A stretch of 64,000 nucleotides of DNA from Mannheimia granulomatis (GTDB lineage Bacteria; Pseudomonadota; Gammaproteobacteria; Enterobacterales; Pasteurellaceae), in the NCBI RefSeq assembly GCF_011455695.1, contig NZ_CP015030.1, forward strand, positions 992,001 through 1,056,000, in the 5' to 3' direction. Made by a program: the position numbers and the translations under genes. This document shows, piece by piece, positions 51,426 through 60,763 of the stretch; the stretch's first letter is position 1, and every line of letters begins with the position of its first letter. The notes under the pieces are model-generated. The model was not told where the DNA came from. It saw only the letters and a program-made list of their open reading frames with translations, and ran no database searches.

Positions 51426-52274
51426 TTAGAATCCATCAATTTCTTGCGGGATTAAACCATCAAGCGCTTTGATTTGATAACTGCCGTCCGCATTGACTTG
51501 CAGACTATCATGCACTTTGGCTGACGAATATTGCCCTGATTTGCAGTTATGCTCCCACCAAATCAGCTTCACGACTTGCATTGAACCTTCCGGACGTGCA
51601 GAAGAGGCATCGCCTTCAAACAGCTTGGTTAGAACAGATTTGATCTTCTCCGCATCGCTATCTGAAAAACCAGTACGCTCCGCCAGTTGTGGCGACATAG
51701 CTCCATAAGCCACATAAACGCCTCCATCTACACGGTGTTTCATCCCCATGGTGTCGGAACTTTTATTTTTACCATCTTTTGGGTCTTCGCCGCTGACACT
51801 TTTGGTAATTTGGGTGCTGGTAATCATCACAGGCTCAATACTGAATGCAGATTGAATAGTGACCGGCCCACGAATCGCAATGGAAACGCCCGAAGCCTCT
51901 TCGCTTTTACCGAAAGCAAAAACTTGCCCAAAACTACGAACATCCAGCCATTTTTCACAAGCTTTTTGAGCAGTTTCATCACGGCTGGATTTTTTAGCGT
52001 TGAAAGCATCACTACCTAAACCGACATCTTTATCTTTCGCACGGTTGGCAAGGCTGGTCATACCGTCTGTTTTCTTTTCATCCGATTGCACGAAAATGCT
52101 CTCGCCAGCATCTTGCAAGCGGTCACGAATTTTACGTTTTAAGCAAACATCGGTGATTTCACCAAAACCGTGAAAATCAGTACGCGGACGATTACCATTT
52201 AATGGATCACCATTAGGATTAGCATTTTTAACGCCGATGATTAAAGCAAAATCAATTTTCTTTGTTAAAGACAT
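51426..52274 (-). CDS. cas7: Cas7c (Csd2), Cascade backbone subunit
   Basis: A 282-aa RAMP-fold protein that coats the crRNA in the I-C Cascade. The start KKIDFALIIGVKNANPNGDP is characteristic of Csd2. It lies 20 bp after cas8c and abuts cas4. Confidence 0.95.
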   Translation of the reverse strand: MSLTKKIDFALIIGVKNANPNGDPLNGNRPRTDFHGFGEITDVCLKRKIRDRLQDAGESIFVQSDEKKTDGMTSLANRAKDKDVGLGSDAFNAKKSSRDETAQKACEKWLDVRSFGQVFAFGKSEEASGVSIAIRGPVTIQSAFSIEPVMITSTQITKSVSGEDPKDGKNKSSDTMGMKHRVDGGVYVAYGAMSPQLAERTGFSDSDAEKIKSVLTKLFEGDASSARPEGSMQVVKLIWWEHNCKSGQYSSAKVHDSLQVNADGSYQIKALDGLIPQEIDGF

Positions 52275-52294
52275 AATTTATCTCCATAGATTAA

Positions 52295-52738
52295 TTAGTT
52301 AGTTTCAGATGGCTCAGACTCAGTATTTGATTGATTCTGGTAAGCCATTTTTTGACTGTGGTAACCAAGTAAAAACTCTGGCTCTAGCGGTTTATGTAAA
52401 TCACAGCCTGATTTTTCTAATTCAGCTAAGATACAAACTAACCGAGTAATTTCATTTTCCCGCTTACGTAAAAATGCAAGCGGATTGTCTAAAACGAATT
52501 TTTCAGAAATTCTTACTGGATAATCCTTGCGTAGTCTAGCTTTATAAGGCTTAAGATTCCTTTCAAGTTGCTCCCATGTTTTAAAAGGGTTTGTAACAAA
52601 CCGTGGCATATAACGTTCAGCATTAGTCGCTCGTATTTCACTTGCCATATTTAATGCCATACGCTCCAGATTCTCAGCAATAGCTAATAATCTGCCAAAT
52701 ATATAATCACGCGAGCGATTTTCTTTATCTAAACTCAT
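52295..52738 (-). CDS. cas11c: Predicted Cas11c from an internal start in cas8c
   Basis: In several type I-C systems the small subunit Cas11c is translated from inside cas8c. Here AAAGGAGAG (52755-52747) lies 8 nt before an in-frame ATG at 52738 (codon 533, MSLDKENRSRDYIFGRLL), a better ribosome binding site than those of many full genes here. The product would be a 147-aa alpha-helical protein. Confidence 0.65.
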   Translation of the reverse strand: MSLDKENRSRDYIFGRLLAIAENLERMALNMASEIRATNAERYMPRFVTNPFKTWEQLERNLKPYKARLRKDYPVRISEKFVLDNPLAFLRKRENEITRLVCILAELEKSGCDLHKPLEPEFLLGYHSQKMAYQNQSNTESEPSETN

Positions 52739-54334
52739 TGAGTATTCTCTCCTTTCTGATTCATCATAATGACGGGTTCGCCAGCCTTTATATAAGGCAC
52801 AAGCCACACCGATATTCCGTTGCCATTCCCAACTTTCACAACCATGTGGATTACATGCTACTTGAAAACTCTGTTGTACTAAATCATAGGGGATAGGAAC
52901 ACTTTTTCCACCAGCAATCACTGGTAACAAGCGGGCATAAAGTTGTTTTTTTAGGGAATCACTTAATGTTGCTGCTCCATACACTGCATTGCCAATCGCG
53001 AATGGCGAAGGCGGAACGACTGCCCAAATCGTGCGTTTCTCGTTTTTCTTGCCGTTTTTCGTTTCAATGCTGTGGCGTTGATACCAAGAAAAATCATCAA
53101 TCCACGCCTCTAAATTGGCAAAATAATCCGCAGGTAAAAATTCTTGATAGTAGGTTAAAGCCATTCGCCCCGGCGTTGCCGAATCTAACATCAATAACGA
53201 AATCTGCTCGTGTGCTTTGAGCTTGGCTTTATAACCATGATATTTCTTTTTAATGATTTCAGCCGCACTTTTACCCAAATCTACTGAATGATCAATGTTG
53301 CCTTCGGTTTCAGACGGCAATTCAATTTCTACATCATTTTCGACCTTACTTATCTCTTCGTCCTCATTGTCATAGAATTCATCGAAATAATCTTTTAATG
53401 GAGAAGGGATTTTTTCGCCACTGACTGCCCACGCTACGGTGACTTGTTCGCCATTACGAATACCTTGACGGGAGATAAGCCAACGTAAAGCACTGTGTGC
53501 TTTTGCAGAGACCTCCGTAGAAATAGTCGCAGCCTCTTCTGCTGTTTCAAAACGTCCGCGGAAAGTATAACCTGCGGTATCATTGGATGAAATCAGTTTA
53601 GCCTTATCGCCTGTGTGGCGTAATTTAGCTGGGTGCATAGTAGAAATAGGGCTTTCCTTGCCTTGTATAAAACAAAAGCCTATTTGGCTGTCCGATGAAG
53701 CCAAATAATCAATCCAGGATTGTTGAATGGTTGTATCCGTCCAAGTATCACTTTGTGGATCGCCCTTGATTTCTACACTCCAACAAACCAATGCTGAACC
53801 GAATTCAATCTCGCCTTTCGTTTTAGGCAATGTTGAAAAAATCGCAGGAGCCTCTCCTTCGCCTTCCCACTTGTTAAGCACTTTTCCCTCAGAATCAAGC
53901 TGAAATACGCCTACCGAGATTAGGTCTTCAACCACTTTCCCTTTTTTCACATAGTTCAGAATAGCGGATACTTTGGGATGAGATGCACTAGAATCACACC
54001 AAGCTTGTAGTTGGTGCAAATAACTTCCGAAATAGGCTTTTTTCTCACCGCCATAAGCGACATAATCTTTAGCCACATATTGGATTTTATCTGCTAACGG
54101 ATGTGGTGCTTCCCCACTGGTACGGTTTTCAGAAGATTCCGTTGCCGGCAACATAATCGCTGTTTTAGGCGGCATAACACGAGCAGTTCGAAACTCGCCA
54201 TCACCCTTTAACACAATCACGATATGTGCATTTTGCTGAGTGTGACCAACAGGCGTTAAAGGTTCTTCATTCAGATTCGATTCTTTCTGTAAAGCAGCTT
54301 CATACGTGTGGTATAACTTTTGCATCCAACTCAT
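52295..54334 (-). CDS. cas8c: Cas8c (Csd1), Cascade large subunit
   Basis: A 679-aa large subunit that recognises the PAM. The N-terminus MSWMQKLYHTYEAAL and blocks such as RMALTYYQEFLPADYFANLE are typical of Csd1. It is longer than most Cas8c (about 570-610 aa), largely owing to an acidic segment near residues 318-365 (FYDNEDEEISKVENDVEIEL). A neisserial DUS lies in that segment. The ATG overlaps the cas5 stop by 4 bp. The C-terminal 147 residues can also be made separately as Cas11c. Confidence 0.94.
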   Translation of the reverse strand: MSWMQKLYHTYEAALQKESNLNEEPLTPVGHTQQNAHIVIVLKGDGEFRTARVMPPKTAIMLPATESSENRTSGEAPHPLADKIQYVAKDYVAYGGEKKAYFGSYLHQLQAWCDSSASHPKVSAILNYVKKGKVVEDLISVGVFQLDSEGKVLNKWEGEGEAPAIFSTLPKTKGEIEFGSALVCWSVEIKGDPQSDTWTDTTIQQSWIDYLASSDSQIGFCFIQGKESPISTMHPAKLRHTGDKAKLISSNDTAGYTFRGRFETAEEAATISTEVSAKAHSALRWLISRQGIRNGEQVTVAWAVSGEKIPSPLKDYFDEFYDNEDEEISKVENDVEIELPSETEGNIDHSVDLGKSAAEIIKKKYHGYKAKLKAHEQISLLMLDSATPGRMALTYYQEFLPADYFANLEAWIDDFSWYQRHSIETKNGKKNEKRTIWAVVPPSPFAIGNAVYGAATLSDSLKKQLYARLLPVIAGGKSVPIPYDLVQQSFQVACNPHGCESWEWQRNIGVACALYKGWRTRHYDESERREYSMSLDKENRSRDYIFGRLLAIAENLERMALNMASEIRATNAERYMPRFVTNPFKTWEQLERNLKPYKARLRKDYPVRISEKFVLDNPLAFLRKRENEITRLVCILAELEKSGCDLHKPLEPEFLLGYHSQKMAYQNQSNTESEPSETN
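53309..53318. repeat. Neisseria-type DUS core in cas8c (copy 4, inverted)
   Basis: TTCAGACGGC is the complement of GCCGTCTGAA. It encodes PSE of LPSETEGN in the acidic insert of Cas8c. Confidence 0.8.
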
Positions 54335-55071
54335 AGATCAAGCTCCTTTGCTTCTTCTTCCACTGCTTTCACATTTTCGCCACGTTTAAAGGGCTTAAAT
54401 GGTTTCATTTTGCGAATAAAGCGGGTTTTCAATTCAGTATCGCTGACAGCAGGAAACTTAATCACGCCTTTTTGCATACTCGCCTGCCAAAAACGACTAA
54501 TTAATTCATCATTCCCTGTTTCTTCCGGATAGCCGAAACTGTGGAACATCAAGCCAAAATCAATGGACTCATCCACATTATCATAAAAGCCTTCGCCTTC
54601 ACCAAATTGGCAAGGTGCAACATAACCCTGACAATCACGGGTGCCTAAGAAAATATCCTGCCGCCCGCCTCGTTCAAGCATTCTTTCAATAATTGCGGTA
54701 TGTTTGCCAACATTACGGTCGCCCGCTAACTCTTCCCAATACACATTCCACGTAAAATGCGCTTCAACTTGATATTCCACATCATTTAAAAATGTGTAAA
54801 TCGCCAAAGTATTACCACCATTCCAATCCAAAGGTTTGGTCGATTTGGCTTGGGTTCGGATTGGCTTCACTATGCGAATACGGTCGATATGCCAAATAAT
54901 GGTCGGTTTCCAGTAAATACTTCTCAGAATGCCTTTAATCGCTTCGTAAGTAGGAACAGGATAGGTAAATTTCTCACCGCCAATTTTGGTAATAGGGTCG
55001 GTAAATAACGCTTGTCTGCCCCATACACGAAAGCTAAATGATTTGCTACGGAATGTATTTTCGTTACTCAT
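54331..55071 (-). CDS. cas5: Cas5d (Csd5), crRNA-processing endoribonuclease
   Basis: A 246-aa RAMP protein; in type I-C Cas5d replaces Cas6 and cuts the pre-crRNA at the base of the repeat hairpin. Landmarks: KSFSFRVWGRQALFTDP at the N-terminus, YPVPTYEAIKGILRSIYWKP and FLGTRDCQGYVAPCQFGEG. The ATG at 55071 has GAAGGAG 5 nt upstream; an alternative start 21 bp earlier would overlap cas3 and lacks such a site. Confidence 0.94.
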   Translation of the reverse strand: MSNENTFRSKSFSFRVWGRQALFTDPITKIGGEKFTYPVPTYEAIKGILRSIYWKPTIIWHIDRIRIVKPIRTQAKSTKPLDWNGGNTLAIYTFLNDVEYQVEAHFTWNVYWEELAGDRNVGKHTAIIERMLERGGRQDIFLGTRDCQGYVAPCQFGEGEGFYDNVDESIDFGLMFHSFGYPEETGNDELISRFWQASMQKGVIKFPAVSDTELKTRFIRKMKPFKPFKRGENVKAVEEEAKELDL

Positions 55072-55081
55072 ATCGCTCCTT

Positions 55082-57535
55082 CTATAAATCATAAAAAGTC
55101 AGATTACCTGATTCTTCAATAGATAATCCATATTCTTCACTATAATGACGCTCTTTTAAATAATAGATCCCCGAGCCTACTTGGGTTTCTTGAATAGCAT
55201 CCTTTTCTTGTAGTTTTTGCCAAACATTCGGAAAGACATTAACGCTATAACGCTGGGCTTGTGACAAGGCTTTATATTTTTGTGCATTGTCATCTGTGCC
55301 ACATAGTGTTGCAATCAACTCCTTTGCATTTTTATAAGGCACAATGACCGCTTGCGTTGGGGCATCAATTGTTTGAAATAATTTACCCGCACTTTTAAAA
55401 GATTGCATTAATAGTGGATATTTGGTGCTACGTTTATCATTTTTAGGGGTATAAGTATTCTCTGCATTATCTGATAACCAATCTAACAACGTACCTGAAT
55501 AATTATTTGGTAGGGAATAGCCCATTTCATTACTACGACTATAAAAGTAGCAGTCAAAATACTGATTCATCGCGTTAGGCTGTAAAATATCTTGTCCTTC
55601 AAAATTTTCCAACACACTCTCAGCTTTTTGCTGACCAATACCAATATCCGGCAATACTTCTGCTAAATTTGGCTCCTGTAAGTTCAATACATAAACCTGC
55701 CCTTTGCCAGCATTTTCTCCGTGACGATTGCAACGCCCGGCTGCCTGAGCAATACTATCTAGGCCACCTAATGCCCGAATAACACAAGCCATAGAAATAT
55801 CAACACCCGCCTCTATCAACTGAGTACTAATACAGATCACAGGCTCTTTATTTTGTAAACGTAATTTAATTTTATCAAAAATGGTTTTACGATGAGCGGA
55901 ACATTGATTGGTACTTAAATGGAAAAGTGCATCTTGGGAAATATGACGATTTTGACAATAACGATATAAATCCTGTGCCCATTTCTTCGTATTCACAATA
56001 AATAAGCAGCTAGAATATTTTTCAAATTGCTCTAATAAAAACTCACCTGCATTTTCTAGCGAATATCTACCCCCTTGTGGGCGATAATGTACTTCAACAC
56101 GTGATAAATTATCAAATAATTCCTGCAATGATGATTGAGAACCCATTAATTCTGCATTTTCAGCTAATTGAACCTGCCCTAATTCAGGATTTTTCAATGC
56201 GTTCAATAATGGCTGAGTGGCTGTGCATAATACTGCACTGGATTTCCCAAATTGCGTCAGCCAATTTAAAACATTACAGAATAAATGGACACATTTAATT
56301 GGAAGAGTTTGAATTTCATCAAAGATCAATACACTTTTGGTCATTGCATGTATATGACGTACACCACGCGTACCACTGCCAAACCAAGCATCGAGAAATT
56401 GCACCATCGTAGTAAACACTATCGGTTTATCCCAGTTTTCTGATAAGAGTTTATTCTGCCAAGTTTGTTTTTCCGGTTCGATATTAGAATGATGTTCAAG
56501 TACCCATTCTTCGCCTAATATTTCACGAACGGCTTGGGCATTTTGGTCAATAATGGAAGTGTAGGGGATAATATAGATAATTCTATCAAGATTATGCTGT
56601 TTGGCGTGATGAAGTGCGTAACGGAGACTGGCAAGTGTTTTTCCACCACCCGTTGGTACCGTTAAAGTATAAATACCTTGTTTATCTGTTGAGCGTGCGA
56701 GGCAAGATTCAGAAATTTTCTGACGAACTTCATCAATCGGATATTTCATTTCAAAATCGGACAAATGCGATTCTAATTTATCAATCGCTGTTTGCCAATT
56801 TGGTGTTTTGGTCAGATTACGAATCTCTTTTTGTCTCTCATTTTCAAAATCTGAGGTATTAATGCGATCGGCATCGATTAAACAACTAAATAAAAAACGA
56901 GTTAAACAGCCTAAATAAAATTCTTTAACTTTTGGTGAAATCTCTTTTTGCTTTAAAATAGACAATATTGGTTTATCTAATAACTTTATTAACTCTAAAC
57001 TAATTAATTCTTCCGCTCGGGTGATAATCACTTCATCAGCATTTTTCTCACATTCAGATAAGTGTGTCAGAGCATCATCTTTTTCAAAACGCTCTCGCCA
57101 TTTTACATCCCCTTTGGGGCTTAAACAGTCAATTAAACCCGCTCCGTGATGTGAAGCAATACACAATCCTAAAATCTGTCCAACAAGCTCACCGATGCCG
57201 TTTGCTTTCCCTTCTTCATTTTTAGCCGCACCAAATTTCCTTAAACGGCGATAAATCCATTGTGCACCAGCAGTTGAATGATCTCCACCATTATTTTCAT
57301 CTTCGCTGTCTAAATCCGCAGAACTTAGCATGCCTGTTACACGACGAATATATGTTTGAAATTTCTCGGAATATTTACCGAAATCATGCATTAAGCCGAG
57401 CAATTCTCCTGCTTCGGCCAAATCAAGTTTAGAGGACAAAACTTTAGCAATATAAGAAGTTTGCTTTAAATGCTCAAAAACAGATTGTTTTAAGCTGTCT
57501 TTCTTACGAACATGAGCAATATATTGTTGTTGCAT
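55082..57535 (-). CDS. cas3: Cas3 nuclease-helicase
   Basis: An 817-aa protein with N-terminal HD nuclease (LGLMHDFGKYSEKF near 45; HHGAG near 134) and C-terminal SF2 helicase: Walker A TVPTGGGKTLASL, DEIQ box (LIFDEIQTLP), motif III CTATQP and motif VI AAGRCNRHG. It degrades target DNA after Cascade binding. First gene of the cas operon; start at ATG 57535, with a GTG three codons earlier as alternative. Divergent from ycaO. Confidence 0.95.
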   Translation of the reverse strand: MQQQYIAHVRKKDSLKQSVFEHLKQTSYIAKVLSSKLDLAEAGELLGLMHDFGKYSEKFQTYIRRVTGMLSSADLDSEDENNGGDHSTAGAQWIYRRLRKFGAAKNEEGKANGIGELVGQILGLCIASHHGAGLIDCLSPKGDVKWRERFEKDDALTHLSECEKNADEVIITRAEELISLELIKLLDKPILSILKQKEISPKVKEFYLGCLTRFLFSCLIDADRINTSDFENERQKEIRNLTKTPNWQTAIDKLESHLSDFEMKYPIDEVRQKISESCLARSTDKQGIYTLTVPTGGGKTLASLRYALHHAKQHNLDRIIYIIPYTSIIDQNAQAVREILGEEWVLEHHSNIEPEKQTWQNKLLSENWDKPIVFTTMVQFLDAWFGSGTRGVRHIHAMTKSVLIFDEIQTLPIKCVHLFCNVLNWLTQFGKSSAVLCTATQPLLNALKNPELGQVQLAENAELMGSQSSLQELFDNLSRVEVHYRPQGGRYSLENAGEFLLEQFEKYSSCLFIVNTKKWAQDLYRYCQNRHISQDALFHLSTNQCSAHRKTIFDKIKLRLQNKEPVICISTQLIEAGVDISMACVIRALGGLDSIAQAAGRCNRHGENAGKGQVYVLNLQEPNLAEVLPDIGIGQQKAESVLENFEGQDILQPNAMNQYFDCYFYSRSNEMGYSLPNNYSGTLLDWLSDNAENTYTPKNDKRSTKYPLLMQSFKSAGKLFQTIDAPTQAVIVPYKNAKELIATLCGTDDNAQKYKALSQAQRYSVNVFPNVWQKLQEKDAIQETQVGSGIYYLKERHYSEEYGLSIEESGNLTFYDL

Positions 57536-57733
57536 AAAATTCACTCATTTTTTATAAAATGTTATTTATTAAGAATACCATAAATAATTTCCTTTCTACC
57601 TTAATTTATATCAAACTTCATATAAAAACTTTGAGCTAATAACCTATAACTAATTCTTATAAATTAACTTCTCCTTTTCTCTTCATTTTTTGTTAGAATA
57701 CCGCATTTTTAAACATATACTTTAAGGTAAATG

Positions 57734-59497
57734 ATGACTGAGCAAACCTTTATTACCGGTAAAGATGCTGCACTTGAAGACAGTATCTCCACTTTCCAAC
57801 ATAAATTAAAAACATTAGGCTTTAACATTGAGGAAGCCTCTTGGTTAAACCCAGTTCCGAATGTGTGGTCTGTACATATTCGTGATGTTGATTGCCCTCA
57901 ATGTTTTACAAACGGTAAAGGAGCAAGCAAAAAAGCCGCTCTTGCTTCAGCGTTAGGAGAATATTTTGAGCGTTTATCCAGCAACTATTTCTGGGCAGAT
58001 TTCTATTTAGGTCAGGAATTAGCAAATGCTGATTTTGTGCATTATCCAACTGAGAAATGGTTCCCGATTGAAGATGAAGAAATTCCACCACCCGAAATGA
58101 TGGATGATTTCTTATGGGAATATTTCGATCCGAATGGTGAGCTAACACCTGAGCTGTTAGTTGATTTACAATCGGGCAATTACGATCGCGGTATCGTCAC
58201 TGTGCCTTACGTTCGCCAATCTGATAACCAAACTGTTTATATTCCACAAAGTATTATCGGCAACTTGTTTGTGTCTAACGGTATGTCAGCAGGTAACAGC
58301 AAAAATGAAGCCCGTGTACAAGGTTTATCGGAAGTTTTTGAGCGTTTTGTAAAAAATCGCATTATTACTGAAGCAATCAGCTTGCCTGAAATTCCACAAA
58401 ATGTGATTGACGGCTACCCGACTATCAAGGCTTCGATTGAAAAATTAGAGCAAGAAGGCTTCCCGATTCTTTGTTACGATGCTTCATTAGGTGGAGAGTT
58501 CCCAGTAATTTGTGTGATTTTATTGAATCCACAAAACGGTACGTGTTTCGCCTCTTTCGGTGCTCACCCTAACTTTCAAGTTGCATTTGAGCGTACTGTC
58601 ACCGAATTATTACAAGGGCGTAGCTTAAAAGATTTAGATGTATTTGCTCCGCCATCGTTTAATAATGAAGATGTTGCCGATCACGCCAACCTTGAAACTC
58701 ATTTTATTGATTCAAGCGGTCTAATTTCTTGGGATCTTTTCAAACATGATGCGAACTACCCTTTTGTGCATTGGGATTTCTCCGGCACCACCGAAGAAGA
58801 ATTTAATAACATGATGGCGATTTTCAATAAGCATAATCAGCCTGTTTATATTATGGATTACGAGCATTTAGGCGTGTATGCGTGCCGTATTTTGGCACCG
58901 GGAATGTCTAACATTTACCCAAGCGATGACCTGATTTATGCCAATAACAATATGGGTATGGATTGGCGTGAGATTTTATTGGATCTGCCACATTTCCACC
59001 ATGATGCTGAGACTTATCAAGAGTTGTTAGATGAGCTAGATGAGCAAGGTATTGATGATTTAACCCGCGTTCGTGAATTTATCGGTGTGGTGGCTGAAAA
59101 AGGGTCAGCCTTGCAAACCTTGCGTATTGGTGAATTAAAATCAATGCTTCACCTTGCATTAGGCAACTTAGAGCAAGCATTAGACTGGGCGAACTGGACG
59201 GCAAATATGAACGCAAGTGTCTTTGCCGCTGAACGTAACAACTACTATCGTTGCTTAATTCAATCTATTGAATTACACCTAGACGAAAACCGTGAGCCGG
59301 CACAATACCGCCGTGTATTTGAGAAAATGTACGGTGTTCAAGCCGTTGAATCTGCTTGGACAGCCATTACTGGTGGCAATCCGTTTGTTGGACTAACCGC
59401 TTCTGATGAAACTTTAGAAAATATGGCAGCACATCAGAAATTGTTGAATGCTTATCGCAAATTGCAAAAAGCAAAAGTAAATCCTATTGCGAGATAA
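57734..59497 (+). CDS. ycaO: YcaO domain protein (RimO accessory factor type)
   Basis: A 587-aa protein like E. coli YcaO (586 aa): the ATP-binding YcaO domain (GKGASKKAALASALGEYFER; AGNSKNEARVQGLSEVFERF; FERTVTELLQGRSLKDLD) followed by a TPR-like C-terminal part. In E. coli it aids beta-methylthiolation of ribosomal protein S12 by RimO. The second of two consecutive ATGs is preferred by spacing to AAGGTAA. No peptide-precursor gene is adjacent, so it is not an azoline-peptide cluster. Confidence 0.93.
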   Translation: MTEQTFITGKDAALEDSISTFQHKLKTLGFNIEEASWLNPVPNVWSVHIRDVDCPQCFTNGKGASKKAALASALGEYFERLSSNYFWADFYLGQELANADFVHYPTEKWFPIEDEEIPPPEMMDDFLWEYFDPNGELTPELLVDLQSGNYDRGIVTVPYVRQSDNQTVYIPQSIIGNLFVSNGMSAGNSKNEARVQGLSEVFERFVKNRIITEAISLPEIPQNVIDGYPTIKASIEKLEQEGFPILCYDASLGGEFPVICVILLNPQNGTCFASFGAHPNFQVAFERTVTELLQGRSLKDLDVFAPPSFNNEDVADHANLETHFIDSSGLISWDLFKHDANYPFVHWDFSGTTEEEFNNMMAIFNKHNQPVYIMDYEHLGVYACRILAPGMSNIYPSDDLIYANNNMGMDWREILLDLPHFHHDAETYQELLDELDEQGIDDLTRVREFIGVVAEKGSALQTLRIGELKSMLHLALGNLEQALDWANWTANMNASVFAAERNNYYRCLIQSIELHLDENREPAQYRRVFEKMYGVQAVESAWTAITGGNPFVGLTASDETLENMAAHQKLLNAYRKLQKAKVNPIAR

Positions 59498-59512
59498 CCA
59501 TTAAAAACACTA

Positions 59513-59538
59513 TAGGGGGAAGACTTATCCCCCTTTTT
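59513..59538 (+). terminator. Terminator after ycaO
   Basis: GGGGGA-AGACTTA-TCCCCC followed by TTTTT. Confidence 0.85.
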
Positions 59539-59681
59539 CATTCAAATAAATTTTCTCATCAAATTTACTTTCCACTTAGAATATGAATTTATTTCATATT
59601 TATTTCAAAAATCTATCATTTTTATTCAAAAATAATTTATGGTTTAATTCATCATACATAATTACAAAGGAGAAATGTAAA

Positions 59682-60662
59682 ATGACAACCAATTTTGAAT
59701 GCCGTGTGCATACCCTTGAATTTGATGAAAATTATCAACCTGACGATAATAGCACCCGCTTAACCACTAACTTTGCTAACCTTGCTCGTGGCGAGAACCG
59801 CAAAGAGAACCTGCAAAATGCGATTGCGATGATCAATAAGCGTTTCAATGATTTGGCAGATTGGGATAACCCGACTTCTGATCGTTATTCGGTGAAATTA
59901 GACATCGTCTCAATGGATATCGATGTAGAAGGCAATGGCGAGTTTTTCCCTGCGTTAGAGTGGCTTAAAACCTATGTGGTCGATCACAAAACGGGTAAAA
60001 CCATTGACGGTATCGTCGGTAACAACTTCTCTTCTTTCGTGCGTGACTACGATTTCAGCGTGCTGCTGCTCGATCACAACAAAGACAAACCGGAATTTAC
60101 CGTGCCGGAAGGCTACGGCGAACTGCACGGCAAGCTATTCAAACATTTATTGGCATCGCCTGCCTACAAAGCAAAATATAGCAAACCGCCGGTAATCTGT
60201 TTGAGCGTGGCGACAACCCGCACCTACACCAGAACGACCAACGTTCACCCAATTTTAGGCGTGGAATATCTGCAAGATAGTTATTCATTAACCGATGCGT
60301 ATTTTGCCAAAATGGGCTTAAAAGTGCGTTACTTTATGCCGCCGAAATCCGTTGCACCATATGCGTTCTACTTCGATGAGAATGCCGACTTGCTCAACGA
60401 TTACACTAATTTGGAACTTATCAGCACGATTGCCACGATGGAAGCGTTCCAAAAAATCTACCGTCCGGAGATTTACAATGCTAATTCTGTTGCAGGACAG
60501 GTATATAAAGGTAGTCTCACTTACCAAGACTACTCAGTAACCAAAGTGGAATACGACCGTGTAGAGCGTACCCAGCTTGCGATAAAGCAAGGGAAATATG
60601 CCGAAGAACACTTTATCAAGCCGTATAAAGCGATTTTAGAGGCTTGGGCAAACGAAAAATAA
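59682..60662 (+). CDS. mesX: MesX-like protein (DUF1852), partner of methionine synthase MesD
   Basis: A 326-aa DUF1852 protein (MTTNFECRVHTLEFDENYQP start). The family is found with a short cobalamin-independent methionine synthase (MesD), and MesX has been reported as required for the oxygen-dependent folate-independent MesD reaction. AAAGGAG lies 9 nt upstream of the chosen ATG; an ATG at 59583 would add 33 unlike residues. GC-richer than its neighbours, suggesting transfer. Confidence 0.82.
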   Translation: MTTNFECRVHTLEFDENYQPDDNSTRLTTNFANLARGENRKENLQNAIAMINKRFNDLADWDNPTSDRYSVKLDIVSMDIDVEGNGEFFPALEWLKTYVVDHKTGKTIDGIVGNNFSSFVRDYDFSVLLLDHNKDKPEFTVPEGYGELHGKLFKHLLASPAYKAKYSKPPVICLSVATTRTYTRTTNVHPILGVEYLQDSYSLTDAYFAKMGLKVRYFMPPKSVAPYAFYFDENADLLNDYTNLELISTIATMEAFQKIYRPEIYNANSVAGQVYKGSLTYQDYSVTKVEYDRVERTQLAIKQGKYAEEHFIKPYKAILEAWANEK

Positions 60663-60686
60663 GTAAAAAATTATTCATAAATAAAT

Positions 60687-60708
60687 CCCCCTCTTTAGCA
60701 AAGAGGGG
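60687..60708 (+). repeat. Hairpin between mesX and mesD
   Basis: CCCCTCTTT-AGC-AAAGAGGGG, a perfect 9-bp stem with a 3-nt loop and no T-run. It may protect mesX mRNA or pause polymerase. Confidence 0.5.
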
Positions 60709-60763
60709 AGTTTGATCTCCACAACATAAACTTAAAAACACAAACAAATTAGAGAGCAAAAAA

